Source: Aestuariibacter salexigens DSM 15300
GTDB lineage: Bacteria > Pseudomonadota > Gammaproteobacteria > Enterobacterales > Alteromonadaceae
DNA length: 48,162 nt
Assembly (NCBI RefSeq): GCF_000429145.1
Contig: NZ_AUBH01000017.1
Coordinates: forward strand, 1-48,162
Direction of reading: 5' to 3'
Shown here: in pieces, positions 9,940-20,603 of the stretch
How the letters are laid out: each line of letters begins with the position of its first letter
How positions within the stretch are numbered: position 1 is the stretch's first letter
The notes under the pieces: model-generated
The model's input: only the letters and a program-made list of their open reading frames with translations
What the model was told of the DNA's origin: nothing
Databases searched by the model: none
Made by a program: the position numbers and the translations under genes

Positions 9940-11217
9940 GTGAGCAAAACAATCCAGGCCGTCCGCGGCATGAACGACTGTCTGCCTTCAGATTCAGCGA
10001 TATGGCAGTGGGCCGAGACCCAGATACGCAATGTTGTGGCCAGCTATGGCTATCAGGAAATCCGTACGCCTATCGTAGAAAGCACTGACCTTTTCAAACG
10101 CTCTATCGGTGAAGTGACCGATATCGTTGAGAAAGAAATGTACACCTTTGAGGATCGCAACGGCGATAGCCTGACTTTGCGTCCTGAAAATACCGCCAGC
10201 TGTGTGCGCGCCGGTAACGAACATGGCCTGTTGTACAATCAGCAACAAAGGCTCTGGTACATGGGGCCGATGTTCAGGCACGAGCGCCCTCAAAAAGGAC
10301 GCTATCGCCAGTTTCACCAGTTCGGTGTCGAAGCATTTGGATTGGACGGCCCCGACATTGATTTGGAAGTGATCTTGCTCAGCGCGCGCTTGTGGAAGCT
10401 GTTTGGCATTCAGGAGCACGTCACCCTGCAGCTCAATTCACTGGGCAGTAACGAAGCACGTCAGGCATACAAAGACGCGCTGGTGGCGTATTTAAGCCAG
10501 CATAAAGAAGCGTTGGACGAAGACAGTCTGCGTCGTCTGGAAAGTAACCCGCTGCGCATACTGGATAGCAAGAATGAGCAGGTTCAGGCACTTCTTCATG
10601 ATGCTCCCGATCTTCTGGAATTTCTGGATGAGGAATCGAGCCAGCATTTTTCCGAGCTGTGTGAACGATTAACGCAGGCCGGCATCCAATATCAGGTCAA
10701 TTCCCGTCTGGTACGTGGTCTGGACTATTACAATCGGACCGTGTTTGAATGGGTCACAGACAGTCTGGGCGCACAGGGCACGGTGTGTGCTGGTGGTCGT
10801 TACGACGGCCTCGTGGAACAGCTGGGCGGTAGAGCAACGCCGGCGGTAGGCTTTGCGATGGGCATCGAACGCCTGATCTTGCTGCTACAGACACTGGGTC
10901 TGACTGACCAGGTGCCTGCGCCGGTAGATATTTACGTGACTGCTGTGGGTGATGCGGTGCAGCCTTTTGCGCTCAAGGTCGCAGAATTACTGCGTAACCA
11001 GCATCTGCACTGGCGCGTCCAGAGCCACTGCGGTGGCGGTAATTTTAAGAAGCAGCTCAAACGTGCTGACAAGAGCGGAGCGGCCGTGGCGTTGGTCATC
11101 GGTGAACAAGAAGCACAGCGTGATGAAGTGTCAGTGAAGTGGCTGCGTCACGATAATGAACAACAAAGCGTCTCAGTTGCAGAGCTGGGTGCGCTTTTAT
11201 CGACAGTTTTAGATTAA
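9940..11217 (+). CDS. hisS: Histidyl-tRNA synthetase
   Basis: Class II aminoacyl-tRNA synthetase, 425 residues, GTG start ([15 protein letters not shown] matches the family N-terminus). Motif 2 is visible in [18 protein letters not shown]; the His-A and His-B signatures are [14 protein letters not shown] and [14 protein letters not shown]. The C-terminal anticodon-binding domain spans about residues 325-425. It has its own promoter and is followed by yfgM and bamB, as in other gammaproteobacteria. Confidence 0.98.
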   Translation: MSKTIQAVRGMNDCLPSDSAIWQWAETQIRNVVASYGYQEIRTPIVESTDLFKRSIGEVTDIVEKEMYTFEDRNGDSLTLRPENTASCVRAGNEHGLLYNQQQRLWYMGPMFRHERPQKGRYRQFHQFGVEAFGLDGPDIDLEVILLSARLWKLFGIQEHVTLQLNSLGSNEARQAYKDALVAYLSQHKEALDEDSLRRLESNPLRILDSKNEQVQALLHDAPDLLEFLDEESSQHFSELCERLTQAGIQYQVNSRLVRGLDYYNRTVFEWVTDSLGAQGTVCAGGRYDGLVEQLGGRATPAVGFAMGIERLILLLQTLGLTDQVPAPVDIYVTAVGDAVQPFALKVAELLRNQHLHWRVQSHCGGGNFKKQLKRADKSGAAVALVIGEQEAQRDEVSVKWLRHDNEQQSVSVAELGALLSTVLD

Positions 11218-11275
11218 CCAATTATTCAGTTTTACGACGGCACTGCTAAACAGGTGCCGCTACAGAGGAAGGATC

Positions 11276-11896
11276 ATGGAGCAGTTTGCCACAGAAGAAC
11301 AACAAGTTGAGGCGATCAAAAAGTTTTGGAAAGAAAATGGCGTGTCGATCATTGTCGGCGCGGTATTGGGCCTCGGAGGCTTGTGGGGCTGGCGTTATTA
11401 CACTGATGTGCAAATTGCCAATCAGGAAGCCGCGTCTAATGCTTATCAGGAACTGGTGCAAAGCTTAGAGAGTGATACCGTTGGTGCACAGGCAGACAGT
11501 TTCGTCAGTGCTAACAGCGATAGCGGTTATGCGTTGATGGCATCGTTAATTATGGCCCAGCAGGCGGCACAAAATGGTGAATTGGACACTGCAGCAGAAC
11601 GTCTGCAGTTTGTGTCAAGCAACGCTGATGATCCAGCGATCAAAGCGGTCGCAGCGGTGCGTTTAGCGCGTGTGCAGATTGAGCAGGGCCATCTTGACGC
11701 CGCCCTGGCAACGCTGGAAGGCGTGACAGATGAAGCATTCAGTGCCGTAGTCGATGAAGTCAAAGGCGACGTGTATGTACAGCAGGAGCAATTCGATAAA
11801 GCACGTGCGGCGTACAGCTCTGCTTTGGAAGATAACGCTGGCAACAATTTACTGAAAGTGAAATTGGATAATCTTGCCGTTGCTGCGAACAGTTAA
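11276..11896 (+). CDS. yfgM: YfgM family membrane-anchored TPR protein
   Basis: 206 residues: a short cytoplasmic N-terminus (EEQQVEAIKKFWKENG), one membrane segment around residues 23-40 (SIIVGAVLGLGGLWGW), then a periplasmic TPR region. In E. coli YfgM associates with the SecYEG translocon and PpiD and helps hand proteins to periplasmic chaperones. An AGAGGAAGGA-type ribosome site precedes the ATG. bamB starts 10 bases after the stop. ppiD, its physical partner in E. coli, is also present in this window at 45879. Confidence 0.93.
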   Translation: MEQFATEEQQVEAIKKFWKENGVSIIVGAVLGLGGLWGWRYYTDVQIANQEAASNAYQELVQSLESDTVGAQADSFVSANSDSGYALMASLIMAQQAAQNGELDTAAERLQFVSSNADDPAIKAVAAVRLARVQIEQGHLDAALATLEGVTDEAFSAVVDEVKGDVYVQQEQFDKARAAYSSALEDNAGNNLLKVKLDNLAVAANS

Positions 11897-11906
11897 GGAA
11901 CAGGTA

Positions 11907-13130
11907 GTGAGAAAACCATTTTTTGCACTGCTAATACCTGCGCTACTTAGCGTAAGCGGTTGTACAACCGTTTCAAATTGGTTTGCAGACGAAGAAGAGC
12001 TGGCAATACGCACGCTTAAGCCAATCAATGCAGAGTTTGAACCGCGCGTACTGTGGCAGCGTGACGTGGGTGACGGTGTTGATAACTACTTCTCCCGACT
12101 ACAACCTGCGGTGGCCTACGGGCGAGTATATGCCGCAGACCGTCACGGACGCGTTATGGCGGTTAATCCGCAAGATGGCGATGTCATCTGGCAGAAAAAT
12201 TTTGCCTTATACAGTGATGGTGGCGTGCTGTCATCGCTGTGGTCTGATGGCGAGTCTGCGAAAATCGCAGGCGGCCTGACAACGGCCTATAACAACCTAT
12301 ATTTCGGTACTGAGAATGGTGATGTGTTTGCGCTGGACGCCGCTACTGGCGAACGTAAGTGGCACGCCGAGGTGAAGGGTGAAGTATTGGCAAGCCCTGC
12401 TATAGACGGTGAGGTGGTGGTGGTGAATACCACCTCTGGCACGTTGTACGGACTCAATGCGTTAACTGGCGAGCAGCTATGGCTGATGGAATCTGACGTA
12501 CCACCTCTGACCCTGCGCGGTATTTCAGCGCCGGCCGCGGCCAATGGCGGGGCAATCGTGGGTACTGAAACCGGGCGACTGCGTGTCAGTATTCTCGAAT
12601 CAGGTCAAACTGCATGGGAATCGCCCGTCACGTCACCCTCAGGTGCCACCGAGCTTGAGCGTATTGTGGACGTGGATTCCAAACCACTGGTATTTGCCGG
12701 CACGGTGTATATCGTGTCATTTAATGGCTCTCTTGCTGCGGTAGAGCTGCGCAGCGGTCGAGTGTTGTGGAATCGTGAGTATCGCTCATACCGCAACGTC
12801 AGTCTGGATAACAACCGCTTGTTTGTTGTAGATACCAATTCGAATATATTTGGGTTGGACCGACGCAACGGCGTTGAACTGTGGTCAAACAGCAGCTTGA
12901 AAGGCCGTACCGTAACGTCAGCAACGCCGGTTGGTGAATATGTAGTCGTCGGCGATAATTTCGGCTATCTGCACTGGTTGCGTCAGGACGACGGCCAGGT
13001 TGTTGCGCGTCTCGCCGTTGGCGATGACGATGAAGATGAAGCGATCTTTACTGGTCCGGTTGTGAATGGGAATACCGTCTACACGCAGACTCGTGACGGT
13101 AAACTTGTGGCAATTGACACGCCAAACTAA
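11907..13130 (+). CDS. bamB: Outer-membrane assembly lipoprotein BamB
   Basis: Beta-propeller lipoprotein of the BAM complex that inserts beta-barrel proteins in the outer membrane. GTG 11907 gives 407 residues with a signal peptide ending in LLSVSGC; AAGGA at 11895-11899 supports this start rather than an upstream TTG. PQQ-like blades recur (GRVYAADRHGRVMAVNPQDGDVIW, cited in parts; NLYFGTENGDVFALDAATG). Overlap of the order yfgM-bamB-der with E. coli confirms identity. Confidence 0.96.
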   Translation: MRKPFFALLIPALLSVSGCTTVSNWFADEEELAIRTLKPINAEFEPRVLWQRDVGDGVDNYFSRLQPAVAYGRVYAADRHGRVMAVNPQDGDVIWQKNFALYSDGGVLSSLWSDGESAKIAGGLTTAYNNLYFGTENGDVFALDAATGERKWHAEVKGEVLASPAIDGEVVVVNTTSGTLYGLNALTGEQLWLMESDVPPLTLRGISAPAAANGGAIVGTETGRLRVSILESGQTAWESPVTSPSGATELERIVDVDSKPLVFAGTVYIVSFNGSLAAVELRSGRVLWNREYRSYRNVSLDNNRLFVVDTNSNIFGLDRRNGVELWSNSSLKGRTVTSATPVGEYVVVGDNFGYLHWLRQDDGQVVARLAVGDDDEDEAIFTGPVVNGNTVYTQTRDGKLVAIDTPN

Positions 13131-13193
13131 TAACACCATGGTCAGGCTGACCTATTTAATCAGCTTGACCTACGTTAACTGGAATTTACGATT

Positions 13194-14651
13194 ATGTTGC
13201 CGGTAGTGGCTTTGGTCGGACGCCCCAATGTGGGTAAATCGACGCTTTTTAACAGACTGACCAACAGCCGCGATGCGCTGGTAGCAGACTATCCAGGATT
13301 GACGCGTGACCGCAAATACGGACAGGCACGCTACGATGAGCTGCACTTTATCGTTGTTGATACCGGTGGTATCAGTGGCGATGAGCAGGGTATCGATGCA
13401 GCAATGGCTGAACAGTCATTACTGGCGATTGAAGAAGCGGATGTGGTGTTGTTCCTGGTCGATGCGCGTGCCGGTCTGACGCCTGCCGATGAAGGTATTG
13501 CCAATCATTTACGTAAGCAGGACAAACGTGTTTATCTTGTGGCCAATAAGGTCGATGGTATTGATGGTGACAGCGAGAGCGCCGAGTTCTATAAATTAGG
13601 TTTGGGCGATGTGCACCAAATCGCCGCGGCCCATGGACGTGGTGTTAGCCAGCTACTGACAAACAGCCTGTTGCCCCTTCAGCATGATTTTCCGGATATG
13701 CAGGCTCAGGATGAACATGAAGATGAGATGGACGAAGCGGGCGCCGAAGCCCATCGTGAGCGTCTGCAATCCTTGCCCATAAAACTCGCCATTGTCGGTA
13801 AACCTAACGTCGGTAAGTCAACACTCACTAACCGTATTCTTGGTGAAGAGCGGGTGGTTGTGTTTGATATGCCGGGTACCACCAGAGACAGTATCTATAT
13901 TCCCATGCAGCGTGATGAGCGCGACTATGTATTGATTGATACTGCAGGGGTACGTAAGCGCAAGAAAGTCTCTGATGCGGTAGAAAAGTTCTCTATTGTA
14001 AAAACCTTACAGGCCATTGAAGAATCCAATGTGGTGTTGCTGGTGATTGATGCCAGGGAAGGGATTGCCGATCAGGACCTCAGCTTGCTGGGGTTTGTCC
14101 TCAACTCTGGCCGCTCGCTGGTGGTTGCGGTCAATAAATGGGATGGTCTGGATAAAGACGTGAAGGACGAGATTAAGCGGGAGTTGGACCGACGTCTCGG
14201 CTTTATTGACTTTGCCAGATTACATTTCATATCCGCCTTACACGGTACTGGCGTCGGGCATTTGTTCGAGTCGGTGCAAGAAGCCTATGAATCGGCTACC
14301 AGGCGCATCAATACGTCGATGCTGACGCGCATTATGGAAATGGCCCAGGAAGACCACCAACCTCCCCTGGTGCGTGGCCGCAGGGTTAAAATGAAGTACG
14401 CCCACGCGGGTGGCTACAATCCTCCGGTGATCATCATTCATGGTAATCAGGTGGAAGAGCTATCGGACGCCTATAAGCGCTATCTGATGAATTACTTCCG
14501 TAAGTCGCTGAAAACCATGGGCACGCCAATCAAGATTGAGTTTAAGGAAAGTCATAATCCTTATGAAGGCAAGAAAAATCAGCTGACGCTATCACAGGAA
14601 CGTAAGCGTAAACGTCTGCTGTCTTTCCACAAAAAGAATAAGAAAAAGTAG
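13194..14651 (+). CDS. der: Ribosome biogenesis GTPase Der (EngA)
   Basis: Essential double-GTPase of 50S subunit maturation, 485 residues. G1 motifs are [12 protein letters not shown] near residue 8 and [12 protein letters not shown] near 202; NKVD and NKWD are the two G4 motifs. An acidic linker ([12 protein letters not shown]) separates the G domains, and a KH-like domain plus a Lys-rich tail ([15 protein letters not shown]) ends the protein. The next gene is convergent with a 35-base gap and no clear terminator. Confidence 0.98.
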   Translation: MLPVVALVGRPNVGKSTLFNRLTNSRDALVADYPGLTRDRKYGQARYDELHFIVVDTGGISGDEQGIDAAMAEQSLLAIEEADVVLFLVDARAGLTPADEGIANHLRKQDKRVYLVANKVDGIDGDSESAEFYKLGLGDVHQIAAAHGRGVSQLLTNSLLPLQHDFPDMQAQDEHEDEMDEAGAEAHRERLQSLPIKLAIVGKPNVGKSTLTNRILGEERVVVFDMPGTTRDSIYIPMQRDERDYVLIDTAGVRKRKKVSDAVEKFSIVKTLQAIEESNVVLLVIDAREGIADQDLSLLGFVLNSGRSLVVAVNKWDGLDKDVKDEIKRELDRRLGFIDFARLHFISALHGTGVGHLFESVQEAYESATRRINTSMLTRIMEMAQEDHQPPLVRGRRVKMKYAHAGGYNPPVIIIHGNQVEELSDAYKRYLMNYFRKSLKTMGTPIKIEFKESHNPYEGKKNQLTLSQERKRKRLLSFHKKNKKK

Positions 14652-14686
14652 TGCGCTCAGTTCTGTGGGGCTTAGTCTTCGGTGGC

Positions 14687-15832
14687 TCAGCCGCCTCGTA
14701 ACTGTGCCATCAGTTTGGATTCGCTCGGTACCTTGATTTGTGGGATGGCCTGTTTAACCAACTGCGTGGCGATACGCGGCGGGAAGTTCGCACTGACTTT
14801 GACAAATTTATCCTCAAGCAGGAACAGATAAGTACTGGCATACAAAGTGCCGCTGTCCTGACTGGCATCTACCCCCTGATAGAAACCGCTGAACTTCTTG
14901 TCTTCGGTCTGCCACTGTATTGGCTGCACGTCGCTGATGTTCAATTCGCCAATGTTACGGGCTTCGGCCAGCAAAGTAATATCTCGCTTTTCACGTTCCA
15001 GTTCATTCAACAGCAAGCCTTCCTGATTGGTTAGGTCTTGCTGTGCAACGGGATACACGAATACGTCGATATTCTCTTCCGCATACAAAGGGTGCCAGTA
15101 ACGCACCATTGCGCCCTGAAACGGGTCACGAAAAAGTTGCATATCGTACATCTGAAATTCATCGATGTTATTGGGAAGCTGCATTTCGTGGTGATAGTCA
15201 CTGGCCTGCAGCGTGGCGTACAAGTGCTCTGCGCTAAATACGTCATTAGTCGTCAACGCATCGACGATATGTTCACTGAACTGTGCTGCCAATGCTGCCT
15301 GCTGAGATGGGTTATCCAATTCCAGCTGTGTCTGATATTGCACATTGCCAAGTTCGATTCCGCGCCATGTCACGCTGACCTGCGCATCGAAGTTTGCCGG
15401 CGGCGCTGCAATCGTGCCTAACGATAATGTATGCAGCAGGTTTTGCAGAGACGAGGCCAGAGACTGATTGCGGGTCGCCTTCGACGAGACCAGTAACTCG
15501 TAATCAAAACCGTCTGCTGATAATGCCACTTTATTAAAACGTCCGGCGTTTTCCAGCGCCTGTAATAACAGAGTCGGATCGACGGGGTCTTCCAGGCAAG
15601 CTTGCTCGCTATGCTCTGCCCTGACGGCGTCGCATTGTTGCTGCTGTTCATCAGTCAGATAAGAAGTAAAAAAGCTGATTGGCGGTAAGTCAGCCTTGAC
15701 TGCGATGGATGGGTTATCCTGCTGGTGAACAAGAGTGGGAGACGTAGAGCAGCCAAGCAGCATTAAGGGTGCAAGGATGCAAGCAATTGCACCGACTGAT
15801 GCACTGGCACCATGTTTTACTGCTCTCATCAC
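14687..15832 (-). CDS. Uncharacterised lipoprotein
   Basis: 381 residues with a basic N-terminus (MMRAVKHGAS), hydrophobic stretch and lipobox LMLLGC, so probably a lipidated envelope protein. After the signal come SPTLVHQQDNPSIAV and a mixed alpha/beta region without any motif I recognise. Aromatic and acidic residues are common (MQLFRDPFQGAMVRYWHP). It lies between der (convergent) and xseA (same strand, 67 bases upstream). The base composition looks like the backbone. No function can be assigned; it may be a lineage-specific surface or periplasmic protein. Confidence 0.8.
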   Translation of the reverse strand: MMRAVKHGASASVGAIACILAPLMLLGCSTSPTLVHQQDNPSIAVKADLPPISFFTSYLTDEQQQQCDAVRAEHSEQACLEDPVDPTLLLQALENAGRFNKVALSADGFDYELLVSSKATRNQSLASSLQNLLHTLSLGTIAAPPANFDAQVSVTWRGIELGNVQYQTQLELDNPSQQAALAAQFSEHIVDALTTNDVFSAEHLYATLQASDYHHEMQLPNNIDEFQMYDMQLFRDPFQGAMVRYWHPLYAEENIDVFVYPVAQQDLTNQEGLLLNELEREKRDITLLAEARNIGELNISDVQPIQWQTEDKKFSGFYQGVDASQDSGTLYASTYLFLLEDKFVKVSANFPPRIATQLVKQAIPQIKVPSESKLMAQLRGG

Positions 15833-15899
15833 AGCCCCCCTATCAAAACTGCGCTATTTTGGGGCACATTGTTAGTGGATGCAATGATTTTGCGATGCA

Positions 15900-17234
15900 C
15901 TACATTATCTTGCTATGGATCTCACCATCCGCTACGCGAGTCGTGAGTTGCTGACCAGATTTTACCTCAGTAACAGAGCGCACAATATTGCCGTCCTGAA
16001 AGGTAATACTGTAGCCTCTTGCCATCGTCGCCAGAGGGCTGACGCTATCCAGCAGTTGGCTTTTGGCGCCGAGCTCAGCCTGACGGGTTTTAAGCACGGA
16101 TTGCATTGCACGACTCAGATTATTAAGAAGTGAGGTTTGATGTTGCTGAGCCGATGCCAATCTTTGTGACGGCTCTTGTTTTGTCAGACGTGCCGTAAAC
16201 GCGTTAATACCGTTCTGATATGTCGTCATCACTCTGGCCATTTCCGACTTCAGCGCGTAGAACTGTCTGTCCAGACGTTGACTTTGCTGGTTGAGTTGGC
16301 TGCGTGGATGATTTTGCTGTAAACGATGAAACGCCACTTGCTGGCGATAGTGGTGTTCTCTGCTGATTTTTTGCATCAGAGTCTGTAGCTTGACCAGCGT
16401 CTGCTGCAGCGCGTCGGACAACTGCGCACTGTCTGTACTTACCAACTCTGCAGCGGCTGATGGGGTCGGCGCCCTGACATCGGCTACAAAATCGGCGATG
16501 CTGACATCAATTTCATGACCGACGGCGCTGACCAAGGGGATCGCCGAGTTGGCAATGCTGCGGGCCACCGACTCCAGATTAAAACTCCATAAATCCTCGA
16601 GTGAGCCGCCGCCGCGTCCAACAATTAATACATCGACTTCATTACGACGATTGGCTGTTTCAATGGCACGGCAGAGTTGTTGCTCTGCCATGTCGCCCTG
16701 CACCTGGCTTGGGTAAATGATGACGCTGATGGCTGGATTGCGCCGCTTGAGTACGGTCAGAATGTCGTGCACTGCCGCACCGGTTGGGGAGGTGACGATG
16801 CCGATGCGTCTGATATGTTGTGGAAGGGGCTTTTTACGTTCGTTGGAAAATAGACCTTCGGCTGACAGTTTTATTTTCAGTTGTTCGAACTGCTGCTTGA
16901 GCAGGCCATCTCCTTCAGGTTCAAGGCTGTCAACGATGAGCTGATAATCGCCTCGAGGCTCATACAGTCCCAGGCTGCCATGTACCAGCACCTTGTCGCC
17001 TTCTTTCGGACGTTTTTGCACACGTCGGTTGGCTCCTTTAAACATGGCGGCACGAATTTGCGCGCGCTCGTCTTTCAGCGTGAAATACCAGTGCCCTGAT
17101 GCGGCTGCCACAAAGTTCGAAATTTCTGCCGACAACCACACTGCACCGACTTCTGATTCCAATACAGAACGCGCCAATCGGTTGAGTTTGGAGACGCTGA
17201 GAATGTTACGAGAATGTGACGAATTGCCAAACAT
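15900..17234 (-). CDS. xseA: Exodeoxyribonuclease VII large subunit
   Basis: Large subunit of the single-strand exonuclease ExoVII. The N-terminal OB fold (LSVSKLNRLARSVLE, SGHWYFTLKDERAQIRAAMF), the catalytic domain motifs (GVITS-like GIVTSPTGAAVHDIL, VGRGGGSLEDLWSFN, SAVGHEIDVSIADFVADVRA) and the long C-terminal coiled-coil region are all present. I chose ATG 17234 (444 residues, MFGNSSHSRNILS) over an upstream in-frame GTG at 17288 because homology begins there. It diverges from guaB, the usual arrangement. Confidence 0.95.
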   Translation of the reverse strand: MFGNSSHSRNILSVSKLNRLARSVLESEVGAVWLSAEISNFVAAASGHWYFTLKDERAQIRAAMFKGANRRVQKRPKEGDKVLVHGSLGLYEPRGDYQLIVDSLEPEGDGLLKQQFEQLKIKLSAEGLFSNERKKPLPQHIRRIGIVTSPTGAAVHDILTVLKRRNPAISVIIYPSQVQGDMAEQQLCRAIETANRRNEVDVLIVGRGGGSLEDLWSFNLESVARSIANSAIPLVSAVGHEIDVSIADFVADVRAPTPSAAAELVSTDSAQLSDALQQTLVKLQTLMQKISREHHYRQQVAFHRLQQNHPRSQLNQQSQRLDRQFYALKSEMARVMTTYQNGINAFTARLTKQEPSQRLASAQQHQTSLLNNLSRAMQSVLKTRQAELGAKSQLLDSVSPLATMARGYSITFQDGNIVRSVTEVKSGQQLTTRVADGEIHSKIM

Positions 17235-17265
17235 GAAAAGACCTGAAAATTGTTGATTGATTAAG

Positions 17266-17293
17266 TTTACCTGATAACCAAAAACCACTACAA
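17266..17293 (+). promoter_or_regulatory. Probable guaBA promoter
   Basis: TTTACC (17266-17271), 16-base spacer, TACAAT (17288-17293), then a GC-rich discriminator (GCGCCGC). A GC-rich discriminator is typical of stringently controlled promoters such as E. coli guaB. No PurR box was recognised. Confidence 0.5.
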
Positions 17294-17332
17294 TTGCGCC
17301 GCAACTAAGGCCCCATACATAGGTGTTGTTGC

Positions 17333-18802
17333 ATGCTCCGAATCGCGAAAGAAGCCCTGACCTTTGACGACGTACTACTCGTCCCCGGTCACTCGACCGT
17401 GCTCCCTCATACGGCAGACTTGAAAACCCGTCTGACCCGTAACGTCAGTTTGAATATCCCCATGGTATCAGCCGCAATGGATACCGTCACTGAGGCGCGC
17501 CTGGCTATTGCATTAGCGCAGGAAGGCGGTATCGGTTTTATCCATAAAAACATGACACCTGAACAGCAGGCAGAACACGTACGTCAGGTTAAAAAGTACG
17601 AATCTGGCGTGGTCTCCGACCCTGTTACAGTACCCGTTAATTCCACTATTGGCGAAGTGAATGCGCTGGGTCAGCGTCTTGGCTACTCAGGATTCCCGGT
17701 GGTGGATGAAGACAATAACCTTGTCGGTATCGTTACCGGTCGCGATCTGCGCTTCGAAAGCCGTCTCAATCAGCCCATTGCACAGATTATGACGCCGAAA
17801 GAGAGACTGGTGACAGTCAAAGAAGGCGCCAGCTCTGAACAAGTGCTGGAGCTGATGCATGAGCATCGTATTGAAAAGATTCTGGTCGTTGACGATGAGT
17901 TTAAACTGGCCGGACTGATCACATCGAAAGACTTCAAAAAAGCAGCCAGTAAGCCGAATGCATGTAAAGACAGCCTCGGTCGTCTGCGCGTCGGTGCCGC
18001 TGTGGGCGTTGGGCCAGGCACTGACGAACGCGTCGCGTTGCTGGTTGAAGCGGGCGTCGATGTGCTGTTGATTGATACTTCACATGGTCACTCACAAGGC
18101 GTTATTGATCGCGTGAAAGCGGTTCGTGCTGCCTATCCTGATGTTCAGCTTATCGCTGGAAATGTAGCGACTGCAGAAGGCGCGCTTGCACTGGCTGACG
18201 CCGGCGTTGATGCGGTGAAGGTTGGGATTGGCCCCGGTTCAATATGTACTACGCGTATCGTGACAGGCTGTGGCGTGCCACAAATCACCGCCATCGCTGA
18301 TGCTGTCGAAGCATTAAAAGACCGGGATATTCCCGTTATTGCCGATGGCGGTATCCGCTTTAGTGGCGACATTGCCAAAGCGCTAGTCGCAGGTGCAAGC
18401 TGCGTGATGGTTGGCAGCATGCTGGCGGGTACTGAAGAAGCGCCGGGTGAAGTAGAGCTTTATCAGGGGCGTTACTATAAATCGTACCGCGGCATGGGGT
18501 CTTTGGGGGCGATGAATCAGGCCCACGGTTCATCAGATCGTTATTTCCAGGATCCAAACAGCGCTGAAAAACTGGTACCAGAAGGCATTGAAGGGCGTGT
18601 TGCTTACAAAGGCCCAATTGCCACGATCATTCATCAGCAGGTTGGTGGCTTGCGCTCAGCGATGGGGCTGACGGGCTGCGCGACGATTGATGAGCTACGT
18701 ACCAAGCCGCAGTTTGTCAAAGTGACCGCGGCAGGCATGGGGGAATCTCATGTCCATGATGTGAGCATCACAAAAGAAGCGCCTAACTACCGTCTGGGTT
18801 AA
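17333..18802 (+). CDS. guaB: IMP dehydrogenase
   Basis: Oxidises IMP to XMP, the first committed step to GMP. 489 residues with TIM barrel split by a CBS pair (about residues 93-205, [15 protein letters not shown] and [13 protein letters not shown]). The catalytic Cys is at about residue 305 in [13 protein letters not shown]; the flap [15 protein letters not shown] is also present. guaA follows after 69 bases, so both belong to one guaBA operon. Confidence 0.98.
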   Translation: MLRIAKEALTFDDVLLVPGHSTVLPHTADLKTRLTRNVSLNIPMVSAAMDTVTEARLAIALAQEGGIGFIHKNMTPEQQAEHVRQVKKYESGVVSDPVTVPVNSTIGEVNALGQRLGYSGFPVVDEDNNLVGIVTGRDLRFESRLNQPIAQIMTPKERLVTVKEGASSEQVLELMHEHRIEKILVVDDEFKLAGLITSKDFKKAASKPNACKDSLGRLRVGAAVGVGPGTDERVALLVEAGVDVLLIDTSHGHSQGVIDRVKAVRAAYPDVQLIAGNVATAEGALALADAGVDAVKVGIGPGSICTTRIVTGCGVPQITAIADAVEALKDRDIPVIADGGIRFSGDIAKALVAGASCVMVGSMLAGTEEAPGEVELYQGRYYKSYRGMGSLGAMNQAHGSSDRYFQDPNSAEKLVPEGIEGRVAYKGPIATIIHQQVGGLRSAMGLTGCATIDELRTKPQFVKVTAAGMGESHVHDVSITKEAPNYRLG

Positions 18803-18871
18803 GGCTTTGCACTTATTTAACGGGCTGGCCTGGTGGTCAGCCTGTGTTGTTTTGATAAACGGAACACTTCC

Positions 18872-20449
18872 ATGACCGCAAACATACATGACCAACGCAT
18901 ATTGATCCTCGACTTTGGTTCGCAATATACCCAGCTGATTGCACGACGTATTCGTGAAATTGGCGTGTACTGTGAACTATGGGCGTGGGACGTAACGGAA
19001 GAGCAAATCCGCGAATTTAACCCCAATGGGATCATATTATCAGGCGGTCCGGAATCCGTACCTGAGCCTGGTTCACCTCGTGCACCAGACTATGTGTTTG
19101 AAGCTGGCGTGCCGGTGCTGGGTATTTGCTATGGTATGCAAACTATGGCTGCGCAGCTTGGTGGCGCGGTACAAGGGTCTGACAAGCGCGAGTTTGGCTA
19201 TGCGCAGGTTGAAGTGGTGGCAGATATGGCGCTGCTCAACAATATCGAAGATCATATTGGCGATAATGGCAATGGTCTGTTGGACGTGTGGATGAGCCAC
19301 GGAGACAAAGTATCGGCGCTGCCTGAAGGTTTTACGACCGGTGCTCGCACTACCAGCTGCCCGTACGCAGCGATGTTTGATGAATCCCGTCGTTTTTATG
19401 GCGTGCAGTTCCACCCCGAAGTGACCCATACCCGCCAGGGCCAGCGCATCCTCGAGCATTTTGCATTCGACATCTGTGGATGCGAAAAGCTGTGGACGCC
19501 GGCTTCGATCATCGACGACGCAGTGAGCCGCATCAAACAGCAGGTGGGCAGTGATGAGGTGATTCTCGGGCTGTCCGGCGGTGTGGATTCTTCAGTCACG
19601 GCGATGTTGCTGCACCGCGCTATTGGCGACCAGCTGACCTGTGTATTCGTCGATAATGGCCTGCTGCGCCTCAACGAAGGTAAGCAGGTAATGGATATGT
19701 TCGGCAACCACTTTGGTCTGAATATCATCAAAGTGGACGCGGAAGACCGCTTTCTTAACGCGTTGGCGGGTATTGATGAGCCGGAAGCCAAGCGTAAGAC
19801 TATCGGCCGTGTATTTGTTGAAGTATTCGATGAAGAAGCGGGCAAGTTGAGCAATGCTAAATGGTTGGCTCAGGGCACTATCTACCCTGACGTGATTGAG
19901 TCAGCAGGCTCAAAAACCGGTAAGGCGCATGTGATCAAGTCACACCACAACGTTGGCGGGCTGCCAGAGGATATGGAGATGGGACTGGTTGAGCCACTGC
20001 GTGAACTTTTCAAAGATGAAGTACGCAAAATCGGCCTGGAATTAGGCTTGCCGTATGACATGCTTTATCGTCATCCGTTCCCGGGACCGGGTCTGGGTGT
20101 GCGCGTGCTTGGCGAAATCAAGAAAGAGTATTGTGATCTGCTGCGTCGTGCCGATGCGATCTTTATCGACGAACTTCATGCTGCCGATCTTTATCATAAA
20201 GTCAGTCAGGCATTCACCGTGTTCCTGCCTGTCCGCTCGGTCGGCGTGATGGGCGATGCCCGCAAATACGACTGGGTGGTATCACTGCGCGCAGTGGAAA
20301 CCATCGACTTTATGACCGCGCATTGGGCGCACCTGCCTTATGATTTCTTAGGTAAAGTGTCTAATCGCATTATCAATGAAATCGATGGTATTTCGCGGGT
20401 TGTGTACGATATCTCTGGTAAGCCGCCCGCAACGATCGAGTGGGAGTAA
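18872..20449 (+). CDS. guaA: GMP synthase (glutamine-hydrolysing)
   Basis: Aminates XMP to GMP. The 525 residues equal the E. coli length when started at ATG 18872 ([18 protein letters not shown]); an upstream in-frame start is not supported. The class I amidotransferase triad Cys lies in GICYGMQ near residue 86 and the His/Glu in QFHPEVTH; the PP-loop ATP site is LSGGVDSSV; the C-terminal dimerisation domain ends in ATIEWE. The last 12 bases form the left attachment site of the island, so the gene is kept intact by the insertion. Confidence 0.98.
   Translation: MTANIHDQRILILDFGSQYTQLIARRIREIGVYCELWAWDVTEEQIREFNPNGIILSGGPESVPEPGSPRAPDYVFEAGVPVLGICYGMQTMAAQLGGAVQGSDKREFGYAQVEVVADMALLNNIEDHIGDNGNGLLDVWMSHGDKVSALPEGFTTGARTTSCPYAAMFDESRRFYGVQFHPEVTHTRQGQRILEHFAFDICGCEKLWTPASIIDDAVSRIKQQVGSDEVILGLSGGVDSSVTAMLLHRAIGDQLTCVFVDNGLLRLNEGKQVMDMFGNHFGLNIIKVDAEDRFLNALAGIDEPEAKRKTIGRVFVEVFDEEAGKLSNAKWLAQGTIYPDVIESAGSKTGKAHVIKSHHNVGGLPEDMEMGLVEPLRELFKDEVRKIGLELGLPYDMLYRHPFPGPGLGVRVLGEIKKEYCDLLRRADAIFIDELHAADLYHKVSQAFTVFLPVRSVGVMGDARKYDWVVSLRAVETIDFMTAHWAHLPYDFLGKVSNRIINEIDGISRVVYDISGKPPATIEWE
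20438..20449 (+). repeat. attL core (guaA 3' end)
   Basis: GAGTGGGAGTAA, the last four codons of guaA (EWE-stop), recurs exactly at 28695-28706. The two copies bound an AT-richer segment with an integrase at the guaA side, which marks them as attL and attR of an integrated element. Confidence 0.85.
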
Positions 20450-20490
20450 AAACAAATCATAAAAAATATATAAATCAATATCTTAACACT

Positions 20491-20570
20491 TTCACACATC
20501 CTTCACACTTTTTTGTAGCCCCTTGTCTGTTAAGCAGCTAGGGGCTAAACTTTCACAAAAAGTTTCACAC
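20491..20570. repeat. Left-end TTCACA repeat cluster (putative integrase arm sites)
   Basis: TTCACA occurs at 20491, 20502, 20552 and 20564, all on the plus strand, with the inverted pair TAGCCCCT (20516-20523) / AGGGGCTA (20540-20547) between them. The same hexamer clusters at the opposite end of the island (28566-28644). Paired clusters at the two ends are what integrase arm-binding sites look like. The stem has no T-tract, so a guaA terminator is less likely. Confidence 0.55.
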
Positions 20571-20603
20571 CAGCGTCACTACTACGTGTCGTAAGGAACT
20601 ATT

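Noticed and set aside
12287-12544. Antisense ORF inside bamB, and similar overlapping frames throughout the housekeeping block
   Set aside because: Shadow frames of conserved genes with no start signals or recognisable products.
20516-20547. 8-bp stem TAGCCCCT/AGGGGCTA as the guaA terminator
   Set aside because: Long loop, no T-tract, and it lies inside the island among the TTCACA motifs; a recombinase-related role is as likely.
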